49,958 bases of DNA from Curvibacter sp. (GTDB taxonomy: Bacteria > Pseudomonadota > Gammaproteobacteria > Burkholderiales > Burkholderiaceae_C), in the NCBI GenBank assembly GCA_020621965.1, contig JAHRYV010000022.1:1-49958 (forward strand), given 5' to 3'. This document shows positions 1 through 8,912 of this stretch, one piece after another. Positions within the stretch are counted from its first letter, which is position 1. Each line of letters begins with the position of its first letter. A program made the position numbers and the translations under genes. Below the pieces are notes generated by a model. It did not search any database. It was not told the origin of the DNA and saw only the letters and a list, made by a program, of their open reading frames with translations.

Positions 1-47
1 CCGAGAAGTTCATGAAGATCGTGTCCCTGGCTCCTGAAGTTCTCTAA
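1..47 (+). CDS. rplN: 50S ribosomal protein L14, C-terminal end only
   Basis: The window opens inside this gene. Reading from base 3, the last 14 residues are [14 protein letters not shown] followed by TAA at 45-47, which is the standard C-terminus of bacterial L14. L14 binds 23S rRNA at the subunit interface. It is followed after 10 bases by rplX, the normal order in the spc operon. The rest of the gene lies upstream of the window. Confidence 0.93.
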   Translation, partial: EKFMKIVSLAPEVL

Positions 48-57
48 GGACCCGGCC

Positions 58-378
58 ATGAACAAGATTCGCAAAGGCGACGAAGTCATCGTCCTCACCG
101 GACGCGACAAGGGCAAGCGCGGCAAGATCGCGCTGCGCAAGGACGACACCCACGTGGTGGTCGAGGGCGTGAACACGGTGAAGAAGCACACCAAGCCCAA
201 CCCCATGAAGGGTACGACCGGCGGCATCGTGGAGAAGTCCATGCCGATCCATCAGTCCAACGTGGCCATTTTCAATGCGGCCACCGGCAAGGCTGACCGT
301 GTGGGCATCAAGTTGCTGGCTGACGGCAAACGCGTTCGCGTTTACAAGTCCAGCGGCGAAGAAATCAAGGTGGCATAA
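58..378 (+). CDS. rplX: 50S ribosomal protein L24
   Basis: This 106-residue protein is full length for L24, which starts 50S assembly by binding the 5' end of 23S rRNA. The N-terminal KOW motif is visible ([20 protein letters not shown], residues 1-20). The ATG at 58 has AAGGA a few bases upstream and sits 10 bases after rplN. The next gene, rplE, begins 2 bases after the stop, so the two are probably translationally coupled. Identity is certain from sequence and gene order. Confidence 0.97.
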   Translation: MNKIRKGDEVIVLTGRDKGKRGKIALRKDDTHVVVEGVNTVKKHTKPNPMKGTTGGIVEKSMPIHQSNVAIFNAATGKADRVGIKLLADGKRVRVYKSSGEEIKVA

Positions 379-380
379 CC

Positions 381-920
381 ATGGCGCGTCTGCAACAACA
401 CTATCGTGAGAAGGTGGTCCCCGAGTTGACCGCCAAGTTCGGCTACAAGTCGCCCATGCAGGTGCCGCGGCTGACCAAGATCACCCTGAACATGGGTGTG
501 AGCGAAGCCGTCGCCGACAAGAAGGTCATGGACAACGCCGTGGGCGACCTGACCAAGATCGCCGGCCAGAAGCCGGTGGTGACCAAGGCCAAGAAGGCTA
601 TCGCCGGTTTCAAGATCCGCGAAGGTCAGGCCATCGGCTGCATGGTGACTCTGCGCGGCGTACAGATGTACGAGTTCCTGGACCGTTTCGTCACCGTGGC
701 CCTGCCGCGCGTGCGTGACTTCCGTGGTATCTCGGGTCGCGCCTTTGACGGCCGCGGCAACTACAACATCGGCGTCAAAGAACAGATCATCTTCCCCGAA
801 ATCGAATACGACAAGGTGGATGCCCTGCGTGGTCTGAACATCAGCATCACGACGACGGCTCGGACTGACGAAGAGTGCAAGGCACTGCTCGCCGGCTTCA
901 AATTCCCCTTCAAGAACTGA
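381..920 (+). CDS. rplE: 50S ribosomal protein L5
   Basis: The protein has 179 residues, the normal length for L5, which carries 5S rRNA into the central protuberance of the 50S subunit. Recognisable parts are the N-terminal [16 protein letters not shown], a [12 protein letters not shown] strand near residue 35, and the C-terminal end GFKFPFKN. It lies between rplX (2-base gap) and rpsN (8-base gap) as in other spc operons. Confidence 0.97.
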   Translation: MARLQQHYREKVVPELTAKFGYKSPMQVPRLTKITLNMGVSEAVADKKVMDNAVGDLTKIAGQKPVVTKAKKAIAGFKIREGQAIGCMVTLRGVQMYEFLDRFVTVALPRVRDFRGISGRAFDGRGNYNIGVKEQIIFPEIEYDKVDALRGLNISITTTARTDEECKALLAGFKFPFKN

Positions 921-928
921 GGTGACCT

Positions 929-1234
929 GTGGCTAAAGTAGCTTTGATCGAGCGCGAGCTCAAGCGAGACAAACTGGTTGCCAAGTACGCGAAGAAACAC
1001 GCGGAACTCAAGGCCATCGCCAGCGACCTCAAGCGTAGCGAGGAAGAGCGTGCTGCCGCCCGTCTGGGCCTGCAGAAGCTGCCGCGCAACGCCAACCCGA
1101 CGCGCCAGCGCAATCGTTGCGCCATCACCGGCCGTCCGCGCGGCACGTTCCGCCAGTTCGGTCTGGCCCGCGCCAAGATCCGTGAATTGGCTTTTGCTGG
1201 TGACATCCCCGGTGTCATCAAGGCCAGCTGGTAA
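929..1234 (+). CDS. rpsN: 30S ribosomal protein S14
   Basis: The 101-residue protein is the long, zinc-independent form of S14: it has no CxxC pairs, and ends GVIKASW as is typical. It binds the 3' major domain of 16S rRNA. The start is a GTG at 929 ([15 protein letters not shown]), chosen because it follows AGGTGA with good spacing and gives the family N-terminus. It belongs to the spc operon, between rplE and rpsH. Confidence 0.96.
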   Translation: MAKVALIERELKRDKLVAKYAKKHAELKAIASDLKRSEEERAAARLGLQKLPRNANPTRQRNRCAITGRPRGTFRQFGLARAKIRELAFAGDIPGVIKASW

Positions 1235-1251
1235 GCGACAGGAGATTAGAG

Positions 1252-1647
1252 ATGAGCATGAGTGATCCCATCGCCGACCTGCTGACGCGTATCCGTAACG
1301 CGCAGATGGTGGCCAAGACCTCCGTGTCGGTGCCTTCTTCCAAAGTGAAGGTTGCCATCGCGCAGGTGCTGAAGGACGAGGGCTACATCGACGGCTTCCA
1401 GGTGAAGACCGAAGGTGGCAAGTCCGAACTGCAAATTGCCCTGAAGTACTACGCCGGTCGCCCGGTGATCGAGCGTATCGAGCGCGTCAGCCGTCCCGGC
1501 CTGCGCGTGTACAAGGGCCGCGACGCCATCCCCCAGGTCCAGAACGGTCTGGGCGTGGCCATCGTGACGACCCCCAAGGGCGTCATGACCGATCGCAAGG
1601 CACGCGCCACCGGTGTCGGCGGCGAAGTGCTGTGCTACGTGGCCTAA
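1252..1647 (+). CDS. rpsH: 30S ribosomal protein S8
   Basis: This is a 131-residue S8, starting [19 protein letters not shown]. The C-terminal half carries the conserved [16 protein letters not shown] segment followed by [10 protein letters not shown]8 binds the central domain of 16S rRNA; in E. coli it is also the translational repressor of the spc operon, acting at the rplE start. Whether that control exists here was not tested. AGGAG precedes the ATG. Confidence 0.97.
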   Translation: MSMSDPIADLLTRIRNAQMVAKTSVSVPSSKVKVAIAQVLKDEGYIDGFQVKTEGGKSELQIALKYYAGRPVIERIERVSRPGLRVYKGRDAIPQVQNGLGVAIVTTPKGVMTDRKARATGVGGEVLCYVA

Positions 1648-1667
1648 GGCATTGAGGAGAAACTGAA

Positions 1668-2201
1668 ATGTCCCGCGTAGGAAAAATGCCTGTTGCCATC
1701 CCCGCTGGGGTGGACGTGTCGATCAAGGCTGAGCAGATCAGCGTCAAGGGTGCCGGTGGCACGCTGTCGCTGGCCCAGTCCGCCTTGGTCAAGGTGAGCA
1801 ACGAAGGTGGCAAGCTGAGCTTCGCCCCCGTCAACGAATCCCGTGAAGCCAATGCCATGAGCGGCACCATGCGTCAGCTGGTGAACAACATGGTCAACGG
1901 CGTGAGCAGGGGCTTCGAGAAGAAGCTGAGCCTGATCGGCGTGGGCTACAAGGCCCAGGCCTCCGGCGCCAAGCTGAACCTGGCCGTGGGTTACTCCCAC
2001 CCGGTGAACATCGAGATGCCTGCCGGCATCACGGTGGCCACCCCGGCTCCCACGGAAATCGTGATCAAGGGTGCAGATCGTCAGCGTGTCGGCCAGATCG
2101 CCGCCGAGATCCGTGCCGTCCGTCCTCCCGAGCCCTACAAGGGCAAGGGCATCCGTTATGCGGATGAAAAGGTCGTGATCAAAGAGACCAAGAAGAAATA
2201 A
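1668..2201 (+). CDS. rplF: 50S ribosomal protein L6
   Basis: The protein has 177 residues, as expected for L6, which binds 23S rRNA near the factor-binding centre. It starts [15 protein letters not shown] and contains the L6 signature [12 protein letters not shown] near residue 155. GAGGAG lies before the ATG. It is followed by rplR after 11 bases. Complete and unremarkable. Confidence 0.97.
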   Translation: MSRVGKMPVAIPAGVDVSIKAEQISVKGAGGTLSLAQSALVKVSNEGGKLSFAPVNESREANAMSGTMRQLVNNMVNGVSRGFEKKLSLIGVGYKAQASGAKLNLAVGYSHPVNIEMPAGITVATPAPTEIVIKGADRQRVGQIAAEIRAVRPPEPYKGKGIRYADEKVVIKETKKK

Positions 2202-2212
2202 GGAGCTGCACC

Positions 2213-2578
2213 ATGATGACCAAGAAAGAGCAGCGTCTTCGCCGGGCCCGTCAGACCCGTGTGCGTATCGCCCAGCAGGGCGTGGCCCGTCTGACCGTGA
2301 CCCGTACCAATTTGCATATCTACGCCAGCGTGATCTCTGGCGACGGTGCCAAGGTGCTGGCCTGCGCCTCCACGGCCGAAGCCGACGTGCGCAAGTCGCT
2401 CGGCGCCTCGGGCAAGGGTGGCAATGCCGCCGCCGCCCAGCTGATCGGCAAGCGCATTGCCGAGAAGGCCAAGGCAGCCGGTGTCGAGAAGGTGGCATTT
2501 GACCGCGCAGGTTTCGCGTACCACGGCCGCGTCAAGGCGCTGGCCGAGGCGGCACGTGAAGCTGGCTTGCAGTTCTAA
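2213..2578 (+). CDS. rplR: 50S ribosomal protein L18
   Basis: This 121-residue L18 binds 5S rRNA together with L5. It starts [16 protein letters not shown] and ends [17 protein letters not shown], the normal L18 C-terminus, so rplR is intact. Two ATG codons stand in tandem at 2213 and 2216. The sequence just after its stop is abnormal: the start and first part of the next gene, rpsE, are missing. Confidence 0.96.
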   Translation: MMTKKEQRLRRARQTRVRIAQQGVARLTVTRTNLHIYASVISGDGAKVLACASTAEADVRKSLGASGKGGNAAAAQLIGKRIAEKAKAAGVEKVAFDRAGFAYHGRVKALAEAAREAGLQF

Positions 2579-2594
2579 GCAGATCGGAATTTAT

Positions 2595-2975
2595 GATGGC
2601 GACGGCCGCGTCGGCATGGGCAAGGGCAAGTCCAAGGAAGTGCCGGCTGCTGTGCAGAAGGCCATGGAAGAAGCCCGCCGCAACATGCTCAAGGTGTCGC
2701 TCAAGAACGGCACGCTGCATCACAAGGTGGTGGGTCGCCACGGTGCGGCCAGCGTCATGATGGCGCCGGCTCCCAAGGGTACCGGCATCATCGCCGGCGG
2801 CCCGATGCGCGCCATCTTCGAAGTGATGGGCGTGACCGACATCGTGGCCAAGAGCCACGGTTCGACCAACCCCTACAACATGGTTCGTGCCACCCTGGAC
2901 GCCCTGAACAACTGCAGCACCCCTGCGGAAGTGGCGGCCAAGCGCGGCAAGAGCGTTGAAGAACTCTTCGCTTAA
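2595..2975 (+). CDS. rpsE: 30S ribosomal protein S5, 5'-truncated
   Basis: From 2595 the frame reads [16 protein letters not shown] and continues without fault to VEELFA, a clear beta-proteobacterial S5 of about 126 residues. S5 is normally near 170 residues. Missing are the start codon, the ribosome binding site and about 45 N-terminal residues, including the first strand and helix of the RNA-binding S5_N domain (the region ending GFAALTVVG in relatives). The rplR stop lies only 16 bases upstream and the intervening bases do not encode any S5 sequence. The first in-frame ATG is at 2616, inside the conserved core. S5 is needed for decoding fidelity and 30S assembly, so a truly truncated gene would be lethal unless another copy exists. 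A deletion or a wrong join in the assembly is the likelier explanation. Confidence 0.85.
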   Translation, partial: DGDGRVGMGKGKSKEVPAAVQKAMEEARRNMLKVSLKNGTLHHKVVGRHGAASVMMAPAPKGTGIIAGGPMRAIFEVMGVTDIVAKSHGSTNPYNMVRATLDALNNCSTPAEVAAKRGKSVEELFA

Positions 2976-2990
2976 ACGGGAGTTTCAGAC

Positions 2991-3173
2991 ATGACTACGC
3001 AACAAACCGTCAAAGTGCAGCTGGTTCGCAGCCCGATCGGCTGCAAGGAATCCCACCGCGCCACCGTGCGTGGCCTGGGCCTGCGCAAGCTCAACAGCGT
3101 GAGCGAACTGCAGGACACGCCTGCCGTGCGCGGCATGATCAACAAGATCAGCTATCTGGTCAAGGTTCTCTGA
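2991..3173 (+). CDS. rpmD: 50S ribosomal protein L30
   Basis: A 60-residue protein matching L30: it has the conserved [20 protein letters not shown] segment in its first half and ends ISYLVKVL. It lies between rpsE and rplO as in E. coli. The start at 2991 follows GGGAG with suitable spacing. Confidence 0.96.
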   Translation: MTTQQTVKVQLVRSPIGCKESHRATVRGLGLRKLNSVSELQDTPAVRGMINKISYLVKVL

Positions 3174-3183
3174 GAGGCTGACG

Positions 3184-3615
3184 ATGGAACTCAACAGCAT
3201 CAAGCCCGCAGCGGGCGCCAAACACGCCAAGCGCCGCGTCGGTCGCGGCATCGGCTCCGGCCTGGGCAAGACTGCCGGTCGCGGCCACAAGGGTCAGAAG
3301 TCCCGTTCGGGCGGCTACCACAAGGTCGGCTTCGAAGGCGGCCAGATGCCCATGCATCGCCGTCTGCCCAAGCGCGGCTTCAAGTCGCATCTGCTCAAGT
3401 TCAATGCCGAGATCACGCTCAGCACGCTGGAGCAGCTGGGTGTCGACACCGTCGACGTGCTGACGCTCAAGCAGGCCGGTCTGGTCGGTGAGCTGGCCAA
3501 GGTGGTCAAGGTCATCAAGTCGGGCGAGATCAAGAAGGCCGTCAAGCTCAACGGCATCGGCGCCACTGCGGGTGCCAAGGCTGCCATCGAGGCGGCCGGC
3601 GGCAGCGTGGCCTGA
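3184..3615 (+). CDS. rplO: 50S ribosomal protein L15
   Basis: This 143-residue L15 starts [20 protein letters not shown] and has the glycine/arginine-rich extension [20 protein letters not shown] that reaches into the 50S core. The globular part follows from about residue 60. It is followed after 26 bases by secY, the usual arrangement linking ribosome synthesis and protein export. Confidence 0.97.
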   Translation: MELNSIKPAAGAKHAKRRVGRGIGSGLGKTAGRGHKGQKSRSGGYHKVGFEGGQMPMHRRLPKRGFKSHLLKFNAEITLSTLEQLGVDTVDVLTLKQAGLVGELAKVVKVIKSGEIKKAVKLNGIGATAGAKAAIEAAGGSVA

Positions 3616-3641
3616 TCAACGGGACCTGAAAGAAGAACGAA

Positions 3642-4961
3642 GTGGCAACGAACGCGGCTCAGATTGCAAAAACCGGCAAGTTCGGCGACCTGCGTCGCCG
3701 GCTGGTCTTTTTGCTGCTCGCACTGGTGGTGTACCGCATTGGCGCGCACATCCCGGTGCCCGGCATCAACCCGGACCAGCTGGCCCAGCTGTTCCAGGGC
3801 CAGCAAGGCGGCATCCTGAGCCTGTTCAACATGTTCTCCGGCGGTGCGCTGTCGCGCTTCACGGTCTTCGCGCTGGGCATCATGCCGTACATCTCGGCAT
3901 CGATCATCATGCAGCTGCTGACCTATGTGCTGCCCGCCTTCGAGCAGATCAAGAAGGAAGGCGAAGCCGGCCGTCGCAAGATCACCCAGTACACGCGTTA
4001 CGCCACGCTGGGCCTGGCCATTTTCCAGTCGCTCGGCATCGCCGTGGCGCTGGAGAGCTCGCCCGGTCTGGTGATGGCACCCGGTTTCGGCTTCCGCATC
4101 ACCGCTGTGGTGACGCTGACCGCCGGCACCATGTTCCTGATGTGGCTGGGTGAGCAGATCACCGAGCGTGGTCTGGGCAACGGCATCTCGATCCTGATCT
4201 TCGGCGGCATCGCGGCCGGCCTGCCCAGCGCCATCGGTGGCCTGCTGGAGCTGGTGCGCACCGGTGCCATGAGCATCATCGCCGCGCTGTTCATCGTGGC
4301 GCTGGTGATCCTGGTGACCTGGTTCGTGGTGTTCGTGGAACGTGGCCAGCGCAAGATCCTGGTGAACTATGCGCGACGCCAGGTCGGCAACAAGGTGTAT
4401 GGCGGCCAGTCGTCGCACCTGCCCCTGAAACTGAACATGGCCGGCGTCATTCCGCCCATCTTCGCATCCAGCATCATCCTGTTGCCCGCCACCGTGGTGA
4501 GCTGGTTCAGCAGCGGCGATTCGATGCTGTGGCTCAAGGACATCGCCGGCAGCCTGACCCCGGGTCAACCGATCTATGTGCTGCTGTATGCCACCGCGAT
4601 CATCTTCTTTGCCTTCTTCTATACGGCGCTGGTGTTCAACAGCCGTGAGACGGCGGACAACCTGAAAAAGGGCGGCGGCTTCATTCCGGGCATTCGGCCG
4701 GGGGACCAGACGGCGAAGTACATCGACAAGATCCTGCTGCGTCTGACCCTGGCTGGTGCGATCTACATCACCTTCGTCTGCCTGCTGCCCGAGTTCCTGA
4801 TCCTGAAATACAACGTGCCGTTCTATTTTGGCGGCACCTCCCTGCTGATCATCGTCGTGGTGACCATGGATTTCATGGCCCAGGTGCAGAACTACCTGAT
4901 GTCGCAGCAGTACGAATCGCTGTTGAAGAAAGCTAATTTCAAGCCGACCCTGGGTGCCTGA
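3642..4961 (+). CDS. secY: Preprotein translocase subunit SecY
   Basis: SecY is the channel of the Sec translocon in the inner membrane. The 439-residue length fits. Ten hydrophobic segments can be followed, the first around residues 20-40 ([20 protein letters not shown]). The plug region [18 protein letters not shown] is typical, as are GERGQRK-like cytoplasmic loops ([16 protein letters not shown]) and the C-terminal [11 protein letters not shown]. The start is a GTG at 3642 giving [20 protein letters not shown]; no better start lies nearby. It is followed 5 bases later by infA. Confidence 0.97.
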   Translation: MATNAAQIAKTGKFGDLRRRLVFLLLALVVYRIGAHIPVPGINPDQLAQLFQGQQGGILSLFNMFSGGALSRFTVFALGIMPYISASIIMQLLTYVLPAFEQIKKEGEAGRRKITQYTRYATLGLAIFQSLGIAVALESSPGLVMAPGFGFRITAVVTLTAGTMFLMWLGEQITERGLGNGISILIFGGIAAGLPSAIGGLLELVRTGAMSIIAALFIVALVILVTWFVVFVERGQRKILVNYARRQVGNKVYGGQSSHLPLKLNMAGVIPPIFASSIILLPATVVSWFSSGDSMLWLKDIAGSLTPGQPIYVLLYATAIIFFAFFYTALVFNSRETADNLKKGGGFIPGIRPGDQTAKYIDKILLRLTLAGAIYITFVCLLPEFLILKYNVPFYFGGTSLLIIVVVTMDFMAQVQNYLMSQQYESLLKKANFKPTLGA

Positions 4962-4966
4962 GAGAG

Positions 4967-5185
4967 ATGGCGAAAGATGATGTGATTCAGATGCAGGGCG
5001 AGGTGGTGGAAAACCTGCCGAACGCGACCTTCCGCGTGAAGCTGGAAAATGGCCACATCGTTCTGGGACATATCTCGGGCAAGATGCGGATGCATTACAT
5101 CCGTATCCTGCCGGGTGACAAAGTGACTGTCGAGTTGACGCCTTACGACTTGACGCGGGCACGGATCGTATTCAGGGCCAAATGA
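4967..5185 (+). CDS. infA: Translation initiation factor IF-1
   Basis: This 72-residue protein is IF-1, an OB-fold protein that occupies the ribosomal A site during initiation. The diagnostic [20 protein letters not shown] and [20 protein letters not shown] segments are both present. Its position between secY and rpmJ is normal in beta-proteobacteria. The gap to secY is 5 bases. Confidence 0.97.
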   Translation: MAKDDVIQMQGEVVENLPNATFRVKLENGHIVLGHISGKMRMHYIRILPGDKVTVELTPYDLTRARIVFRAK

Positions 5186-5239
5186 TTGGCAGGTTCCGGA
5201 CAGTCCGGGACCATGCGTTAGAAGTTTTAGGAGAATGAA

Positions 5240-5353
5240 ATGAGAGTTTCGGCTTCGGTCAAGAAAATTTGCCGCAACTGCAAAATCATCCGCCGCAAGG
5301 GCGTGGTGCGCGTGATCTGCACGGATCCGCGCCACAAGCAGCGTCAAGGCTGA
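5240..5353 (+). CDS. rpmJ: 50S ribosomal protein L36
   Basis: A 37-residue protein, [20 protein letters not shown] onward, ending HKQRQG. It has the zinc-binding pattern C-x2-C-x12-C-x4-H of the C+ form of L36, the smallest 50S protein. TTAGGAG lies just before the ATG. It is too short for many gene callers. A small palindrome (CCGGACAGTCCGG, 5196-5208) lies in the 54-base gap after infA. Confidence 0.96.
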   Translation: MRVSASVKKICRNCKIIRRKGVVRVICTDPRHKQRQG

Positions 5354-5377
5354 TTGCAAGAGTTATAGAGGACGAAA

Positions 5378-5743
5378 ATGGCACGTATCGCTGGCATCAA
5401 CATTCCGCCGCATCAGCACGCTGAAATCGGCTTGACCGCCATCTATGGCATCGGTCGCACGCGCGCTCGCAAGATCTGCGAAGCCTGCGGCATCGCTTAT
5501 TCCAAGAAGGTCAAGGATCTGACCGACACCGACCTGGAAAAAATCCGCGACCAGATCGCCCAGTTCACGATCGAAGGCGACCTGCGTCGCGAGACGACGA
5601 TGAACATCAAGCGTCTGATGGACATCGGCTGCTACCGCGGCTTCCGTCATCGCCGCGGCCTGCCCATGCGCGGCCAGCGTACGCGTACCAATGCCCGCAC
5701 CCGCAAGGGCCCGCGCAAGGGCGCCGCCGCACTGAAGAAATAA
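5378..5743 (+). CDS. rpsM: 30S ribosomal protein S13
   Basis: S13 of 121 residues, located in the 30S head and contacting 50S and P-site tRNA. It starts [20 protein letters not shown] and has the basic tail [18 protein letters not shown]. It opens the alpha-operon order rpsM-rpsK-rpsD-rpoA-rplQ. In E. coli the S4 repressor acts on the rpsM leader; the 24-base gap here leaves little room for such a structure. Confidence 0.97.
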   Translation: MARIAGINIPPHQHAEIGLTAIYGIGRTRARKICEACGIAYSKKVKDLTDTDLEKIRDQIAQFTIEGDLRRETTMNIKRLMDIGCYRGFRHRRGLPMRGQRTRTNARTRKGPRKGAAALKK

Positions 5744-5763
5744 ACTGGCACTGAAAGATCACC

Positions 5764-6168
5764 ATGGCTAAAGCTCCCGCCAATACTGCTGCGCAGCGTG
5801 TGCGCAAGAAGGTTCGCAAGAACGTGGCTGACGGCGTCGCCCACGTGCACGCCTCCTTCAACAACACCATCATCACGATCACTGATCGCCAGGGCAATGC
5901 CCTGTCGTGGGCTTCGTCGGGTGGTCAGGGCTTCAAGGGCTCGCGCAAGTCCACCCCGTTCGCCGCCCAGGTGGCGTCCGAAGTGGCTGGTCGCGCCGCC
6001 ATGGAGCAGGGCATCAAGAATCTCGACGTCGAGATCAAGGGTCCCGGTCCCGGCCGTGAGTCCTCGGTGCGTGCCCTGGCCGCGCTGGGCATTCGCATCA
6101 ACCTGATTTCCGACGTGACGCCGGTGCCGCACAACGGCTGCCGTCCTCAGAAGCGTCGCCGCATCTAA
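5764..6168 (+). CDS. rpsK: 30S ribosomal protein S11
   Basis: S11 of 134 residues, part of the 30S platform. Conserved segments include [20 protein letters not shown], the [13 protein letters not shown] motif and the C-terminal [16 protein letters not shown]. The next gene, rpsD, begins only after an unusually structured 104-base gap. Confidence 0.97.
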   Translation: MAKAPANTAAQRVRKKVRKNVADGVAHVHASFNNTIITITDRQGNALSWASSGGQGFKGSRKSTPFAAQVASEVAGRAAMEQGIKNLDVEIKGPGPGRESSVRALAALGIRINLISDVTPVPHNGCRPQKRRRI

Positions 6169-6207
6169 GCGGTACGCTGGTCAGTTCAATTTATTAACAA
6201 GCCCACC

Positions 6208-6248
6208 GCCACCGGCATTGCGCTGGTGGCTCCCGCAGGCAACTGCGG
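6208..6248 (+). promoter_or_regulatory. Two tandem stem-loops in the rpsD leader
   Basis: Two hairpins stand between rpsK and rpsD. The first has arms 6208-6216 and 6222-6230 (GCCACCGGC against GCGCTGGTGGC, with one G-T pair). The second is CCGCAG-GCAA-CTGCGG at 6233-6248, with a GNRA-type tetraloop. Neither is followed by a T run, so they are not terminators. They end 24 bases before the rpsD start and could be an S4 autoregulatory site or an RNA processing site. The function is inference. Confidence 0.45.
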
Positions 6249-6272
6249 AAGTTGACATAGAAGGAAGTTCAA

Positions 6273-6896
6273 GTGGCACGCTATCTCGGCCCCAAGGCCA
6301 AACTCTCCCGCCGCGAAGGCACCGACCTGTTCCTCAAGAGCGCCCGCCGCTCGATCAGCGACAAGGCCAAGTTCGACTCCAAGCCCGGCCAGCACGGCCG
6401 CACTTCGGGTGCCCGCACCTCCGACTTCGGTCTGCAGCTGCGTGAAAAGCAGAAGGTCAAGCGCATGTACGGCGTGCTGGAGCGCCAGTTCCGCCGCTAC
6501 TTCGAGCAAGCCGACCGCCTCAAGGGCAACACCGGCGCCAACCTGCTGTTCCTGCTGGAATCGCGTCTGGACAATGTGGTGTATCGCATGGGCTTCGGTT
6601 CGACCCGTGCCGAGGCACGTCAGCTGGTGTCGCACAAGGCGATCACCGTGAACGGCAGTGCCGTGAACATCCCGTCCTACTCGGTCAAGGTCGGCGACGT
6701 GATCTCCGTGCGCGAGAAGTCCAAGAAGCAGAACCGCGTGGTCGAAGCCCTGCAGCTGGCACAGCAAGTGGGCATCCCCGCCTGGGTTGAGGTTAACATC
6801 GACAAGGCCGAAGGCACCTTCAAGAAGGTTCCCGATCGCGACGAATTTGGGTCCGACATCAACGAATCGTTGATCGTCGAGTTGTACTCGAGGTAA
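6273..6896 (+). CDS. rpsD: 30S ribosomal protein S4
   Basis: S4 of 207 residues, a primary 16S rRNA binder that starts 30S assembly. It begins [20 protein letters not shown] and has the S4 RNA-binding domain around residues 95-160 ([20 protein letters not shown]). It ends [11 protein letters not shown]. The start is a GTG at 6273, with AAGGAAG upstream. It lacks the N-terminal zinc cysteines. In E. coli S4 represses its own operon; the hairpins before and after this gene may relate to that. Confidence 0.97.
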   Translation: MARYLGPKAKLSRREGTDLFLKSARRSISDKAKFDSKPGQHGRTSGARTSDFGLQLREKQKVKRMYGVLERQFRRYFEQADRLKGNTGANLLFLLESRLDNVVYRMGFGSTRAEARQLVSHKAITVNGSAVNIPSYSVKVGDVISVREKSKKQNRVVEALQLAQQVGIPAWVEVNIDKAEGTFKKVPDRDEFGSDINESLIVELYSR

Positions 6897-6905
6897 ACAA
6901 GGTGA

Positions 6906-6970
6906 GCGAGGTTGCAACGCAACCTCGCCCTTGAAGTTTTCGTCCCTGACCGGGAGGCATTCCGGTCGGG
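6906..6970 (+). promoter_or_regulatory. Two stem-loops between rpsD and rpoA
   Basis: The first hairpin is perfect: GCGAGGTTGC (6906-6915) and GCAACCTCGC (6919-6928) with a 3-base loop. The second pairs 6945-6953 with 6962-6970 (CCTGACCGG with CCGGTCGGG, one G-T pair). No T run follows directly, so simple termination is unlikely. They may separate the expression of rpoA from that of the ribosomal genes, or mark an RNase site. Confidence 0.45.
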
Positions 6971-7024
6971 CGCTTCACCAGCCTTACCGGTGTAACGAGC
7001 CGGGGGTATTGACAGGAAGTCCGC

Positions 7025-8014
7025 ATGCAAACCAGTCTGCTGAAACCCAAAGCAATCAACGTTGAACAACTCGGTCCGAACCGCGCCAAGGTGGCGCTGG
7101 AGCCGTTTGAGCGTGGCTACGGCCACACGCTGGGCAATGCGCTGCGTCGCGTCTTGTTGTCGTCGATGCCGGGTTATGCTGCCACGGAAGTGACCATTGC
7201 CGGCGTGCTGCACGAGTACTCGTCGATCGACGGCGTGCAGGAGGATGTGGTCAACATTCTGCTGAATCTTAAGGGTGTGGTGTTCAAGCTGCACAACCGC
7301 GACGAAGTCACGCTGAGCCTGCGCAAGGATGGCGAGGGTGTGGTCACCGCCGGTGACATCCAGACCCCGCACGATGTCGAGATCATCAACCCCGACCACG
7401 TGATTGCCACGCTGTCGGCTGGTGGCAAGCTCGACATGCAGATCAAGGTCGAAAAGGGCCGTGGTTATGTCCCGGGCACCCTGCGCCGCCTGGGCGACGA
7501 GCCGACCAAGTCGATCGGCCGCATTGTGCTGGACGCTTCTTTTTCGCCGGTCAAGCGCGTGAGCTACACCGTCGAAAGCGCCCGTGTTGAGCAGCGCACC
7601 GACCTGGACAAGCTGGTTGTCGAGATCGAGACCAACGGCGCCATCACTGCGGAAGACGCGGTGCGCGCTTCGGCCAAGATCCTGGTGGAGCAGCTGGCCG
7701 TGTTTGCCCAGCTCGAAGGCAGCGAACTGGCCGCCTTCGACCAGCCGGCACCGCGTGCTGGCAGCCAGTTCGACCCGATCCTGCTGCGTCCGGTCGACGA
7801 ACTGGAACTCACCGTGCGTTCGGCCAACTGCCTGAAGGCCGAGAACATCTATTACATCGGCGACCTGATCCAGCGTTCCGAGAACGAGTTGCTCAAGACC
7901 CCGAACCTGGGTCGCAAGTCGCTCAACGAGATCAAGGAAGTGCTCGCTTCGCGCGGCCTGACCTTGGGCATGAAGCTGGAAAACTGGCCGCCGGCCGCGC
8001 TCGAAAAGCGTTGA
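7025..8014 (+). CDS. rpoA: DNA-directed RNA polymerase subunit alpha
   Basis: The alpha subunit, 329 residues. The N-terminal dimerisation domain (about 1-235) contains the [20 protein letters not shown] motif. The C-terminal domain (about 250-329), which contacts UP elements and activators, contains [16 protein letters not shown] and [13 protein letters not shown]. It is complete. It follows rpsD after 128 structured bases and precedes rplQ by 110 bases, which hold two more strong stem-loops. Confidence 0.98.
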   Translation: MQTSLLKPKAINVEQLGPNRAKVALEPFERGYGHTLGNALRRVLLSSMPGYAATEVTIAGVLHEYSSIDGVQEDVVNILLNLKGVVFKLHNRDEVTLSLRKDGEGVVTAGDIQTPHDVEIINPDHVIATLSAGGKLDMQIKVEKGRGYVPGTLRRLGDEPTKSIGRIVLDASFSPVKRVSYTVESARVEQRTDLDKLVVEIETNGAITAEDAVRASAKILVEQLAVFAQLEGSELAAFDQPAPRAGSQFDPILLRPVDELELTVRSANCLKAENIYYIGDLIQRSENELLKTPNLGRKSLNEIKEVLASRGLTLGMKLENWPPAALEKR

Positions 8015-8026
8015 TCTAGAATACCG

Positions 8027-8068
8027 GTCCCGCTCGAGCGGGACGGAAAACCAGCCCTTCGGGGCTGG
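8027..8068 (+). promoter_or_regulatory. Two stem-loops between rpoA and rplQ
   Basis: An 18-base perfect palindrome (GTCCCGCTCGAGCGGGAC, 8027-8044) is followed by a hairpin with arms CCAGCCC and GGGCTGG around a TTCG tetraloop (8051-8068). No T tract follows. This may be an mRNA stabilising or processing element that lets rpoA and rplQ accumulate to different levels. The structure is seen; the role is inference. Confidence 0.5.
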
Positions 8069-8124
8069 GTGCACCGGGCAGTACCTGATACGGCTGCCTG
8101 TTTATATAAAGAAAGGAAAGCACC

Positions 8125-8511
8125 ATGCGTCACGGACACGGACTCCGTAAACTCAACCGCACCAGCGAGCACCGCCTCGCCATGCTGCGCAACATGATGA
8201 ATTCGCTCATCGCGCACGAGGTCATCAAGACCACCGTGCCGAAGGCCAAGGAATTGCGTCGTGTGGTCGAGCCCATGATCACCCTGGCCAAGGAGCCCAC
8301 GCTGGCCAACCGCCGCCTGGCCTTCGACCGCCTGCGTGACCGCGACAGCGTCACCAAGCTGTTCAACGATCTGGGCCCGCGCTTCAAGGCGCGCCCGGGT
8401 GGTTACACCCGCATCCTGAAGATGGGTTTCCGTGTTGGCGACAACGCGCCCATGGCCCTGGTCGAACTGGTAGACCGCCCGGCCGAAACTGAAGCAGCGC
8501 AAGCTGAATAA
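8125..8511 (+). CDS. rplQ: 50S ribosomal protein L17
   Basis: L17 of 128 residues, starting [20 protein letters not shown] and containing the conserved [20 protein letters not shown] segment near residue 92. It is the last gene of the alpha operon. AAAGGAAAG lies before the ATG. A tRNA gene follows 22 bases after the stop. Confidence 0.97.
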   Translation: MRHGHGLRKLNRTSEHRLAMLRNMMNSLIAHEVIKTTVPKAKELRRVVEPMITLAKEPTLANRRLAFDRLRDRDSVTKLFNDLGPRFKARPGGYTRILKMGFRVGDNAPMALVELVDRPAETEAAQAE

Positions 8512-8517
8512 GTAGGC

Positions 8518-8523
8518 TATAAT
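8518..8523 (+). promoter_or_regulatory. -10 element for the initiator tRNA
   Basis: A perfect TATAAT lies 10 bases before the tRNA, in the short gap after rplQ. The -35 position (about 8495-8500, CAGCGC, inside rplQ) is poor. It could give the tRNA its own transcription besides read-through from rplQ. Confidence 0.45.
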
Positions 8524-8533
8524 ATTAGATTAC

Positions 8534-8610
<77 letters not shown>

Positions 8611-8634
8611 AACATGGTGGTCCGCCACCCGCAA

Positions 8635-8664
8635 AAATCCCACCTCACCGGTGGGATTTTTTTT
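8635..8664 (+). terminator. Rho-independent terminator after the tRNA
   Basis: A perfect 10-base-pair stem (AAATCCCACC, 8635-8644, with GGTGGGATTT, 8650-8659) with a 5-base loop, running into eight T residues. It closes the ribosomal operon and tRNA transcript. A small extra hairpin (GGTGG-TCCG-CCACC) lies just upstream. Confidence 0.92.
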
Positions 8665-8883
8665 CCTGCCTCCGACGGCCTGGCCGCAAGCCCTTGAATT
8701 CAAACGGCTTTTAGGCCTGGCCCCGGCCCGATTGAAGGGTGCCGGATAAAATTTGGGCGCCTCTCCAGAGAACGCCCCGCGCTTTCTCAACCCCGGCAAT
8801 GCAGGCCCTCCACAAGAGGGCCTCATGCATTCAGAACCCCTGGCAGAGGCGGGCAGCAGAACAGATCCCGCTGTCCGGGTTTC

Positions 8884-8899
8884 ATTCAGTATTCTGAAT
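8884..8899. promoter_or_regulatory. Inverted repeat before the LIV-type receptor
   Basis: ATTCAG-TATT-CTGAAT, 6-base arms with a 4-base spacer, 13 bases before the ATG at 8913. The position suits an operator for a dimeric regulator. No regulator gene is adjacent, so the binding protein is unknown. The rest of 8665-8912 shows nothing I can support. Confidence 0.4.
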
Positions 8900-8912
8900 A
8901 ATAGGAACGGAC

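Noticed and set aside
3315-5162. A 615-codon reverse reading frame
   Set aside because: It lies opposite rplO, secY and infA, which are certain. No motif or ribosome binding site was found.
8027-8068. The rpoA-rplQ hairpins as a terminator
   Set aside because: The stems are strong but no T run follows, and rplQ is expected to be expressed from the same operon.
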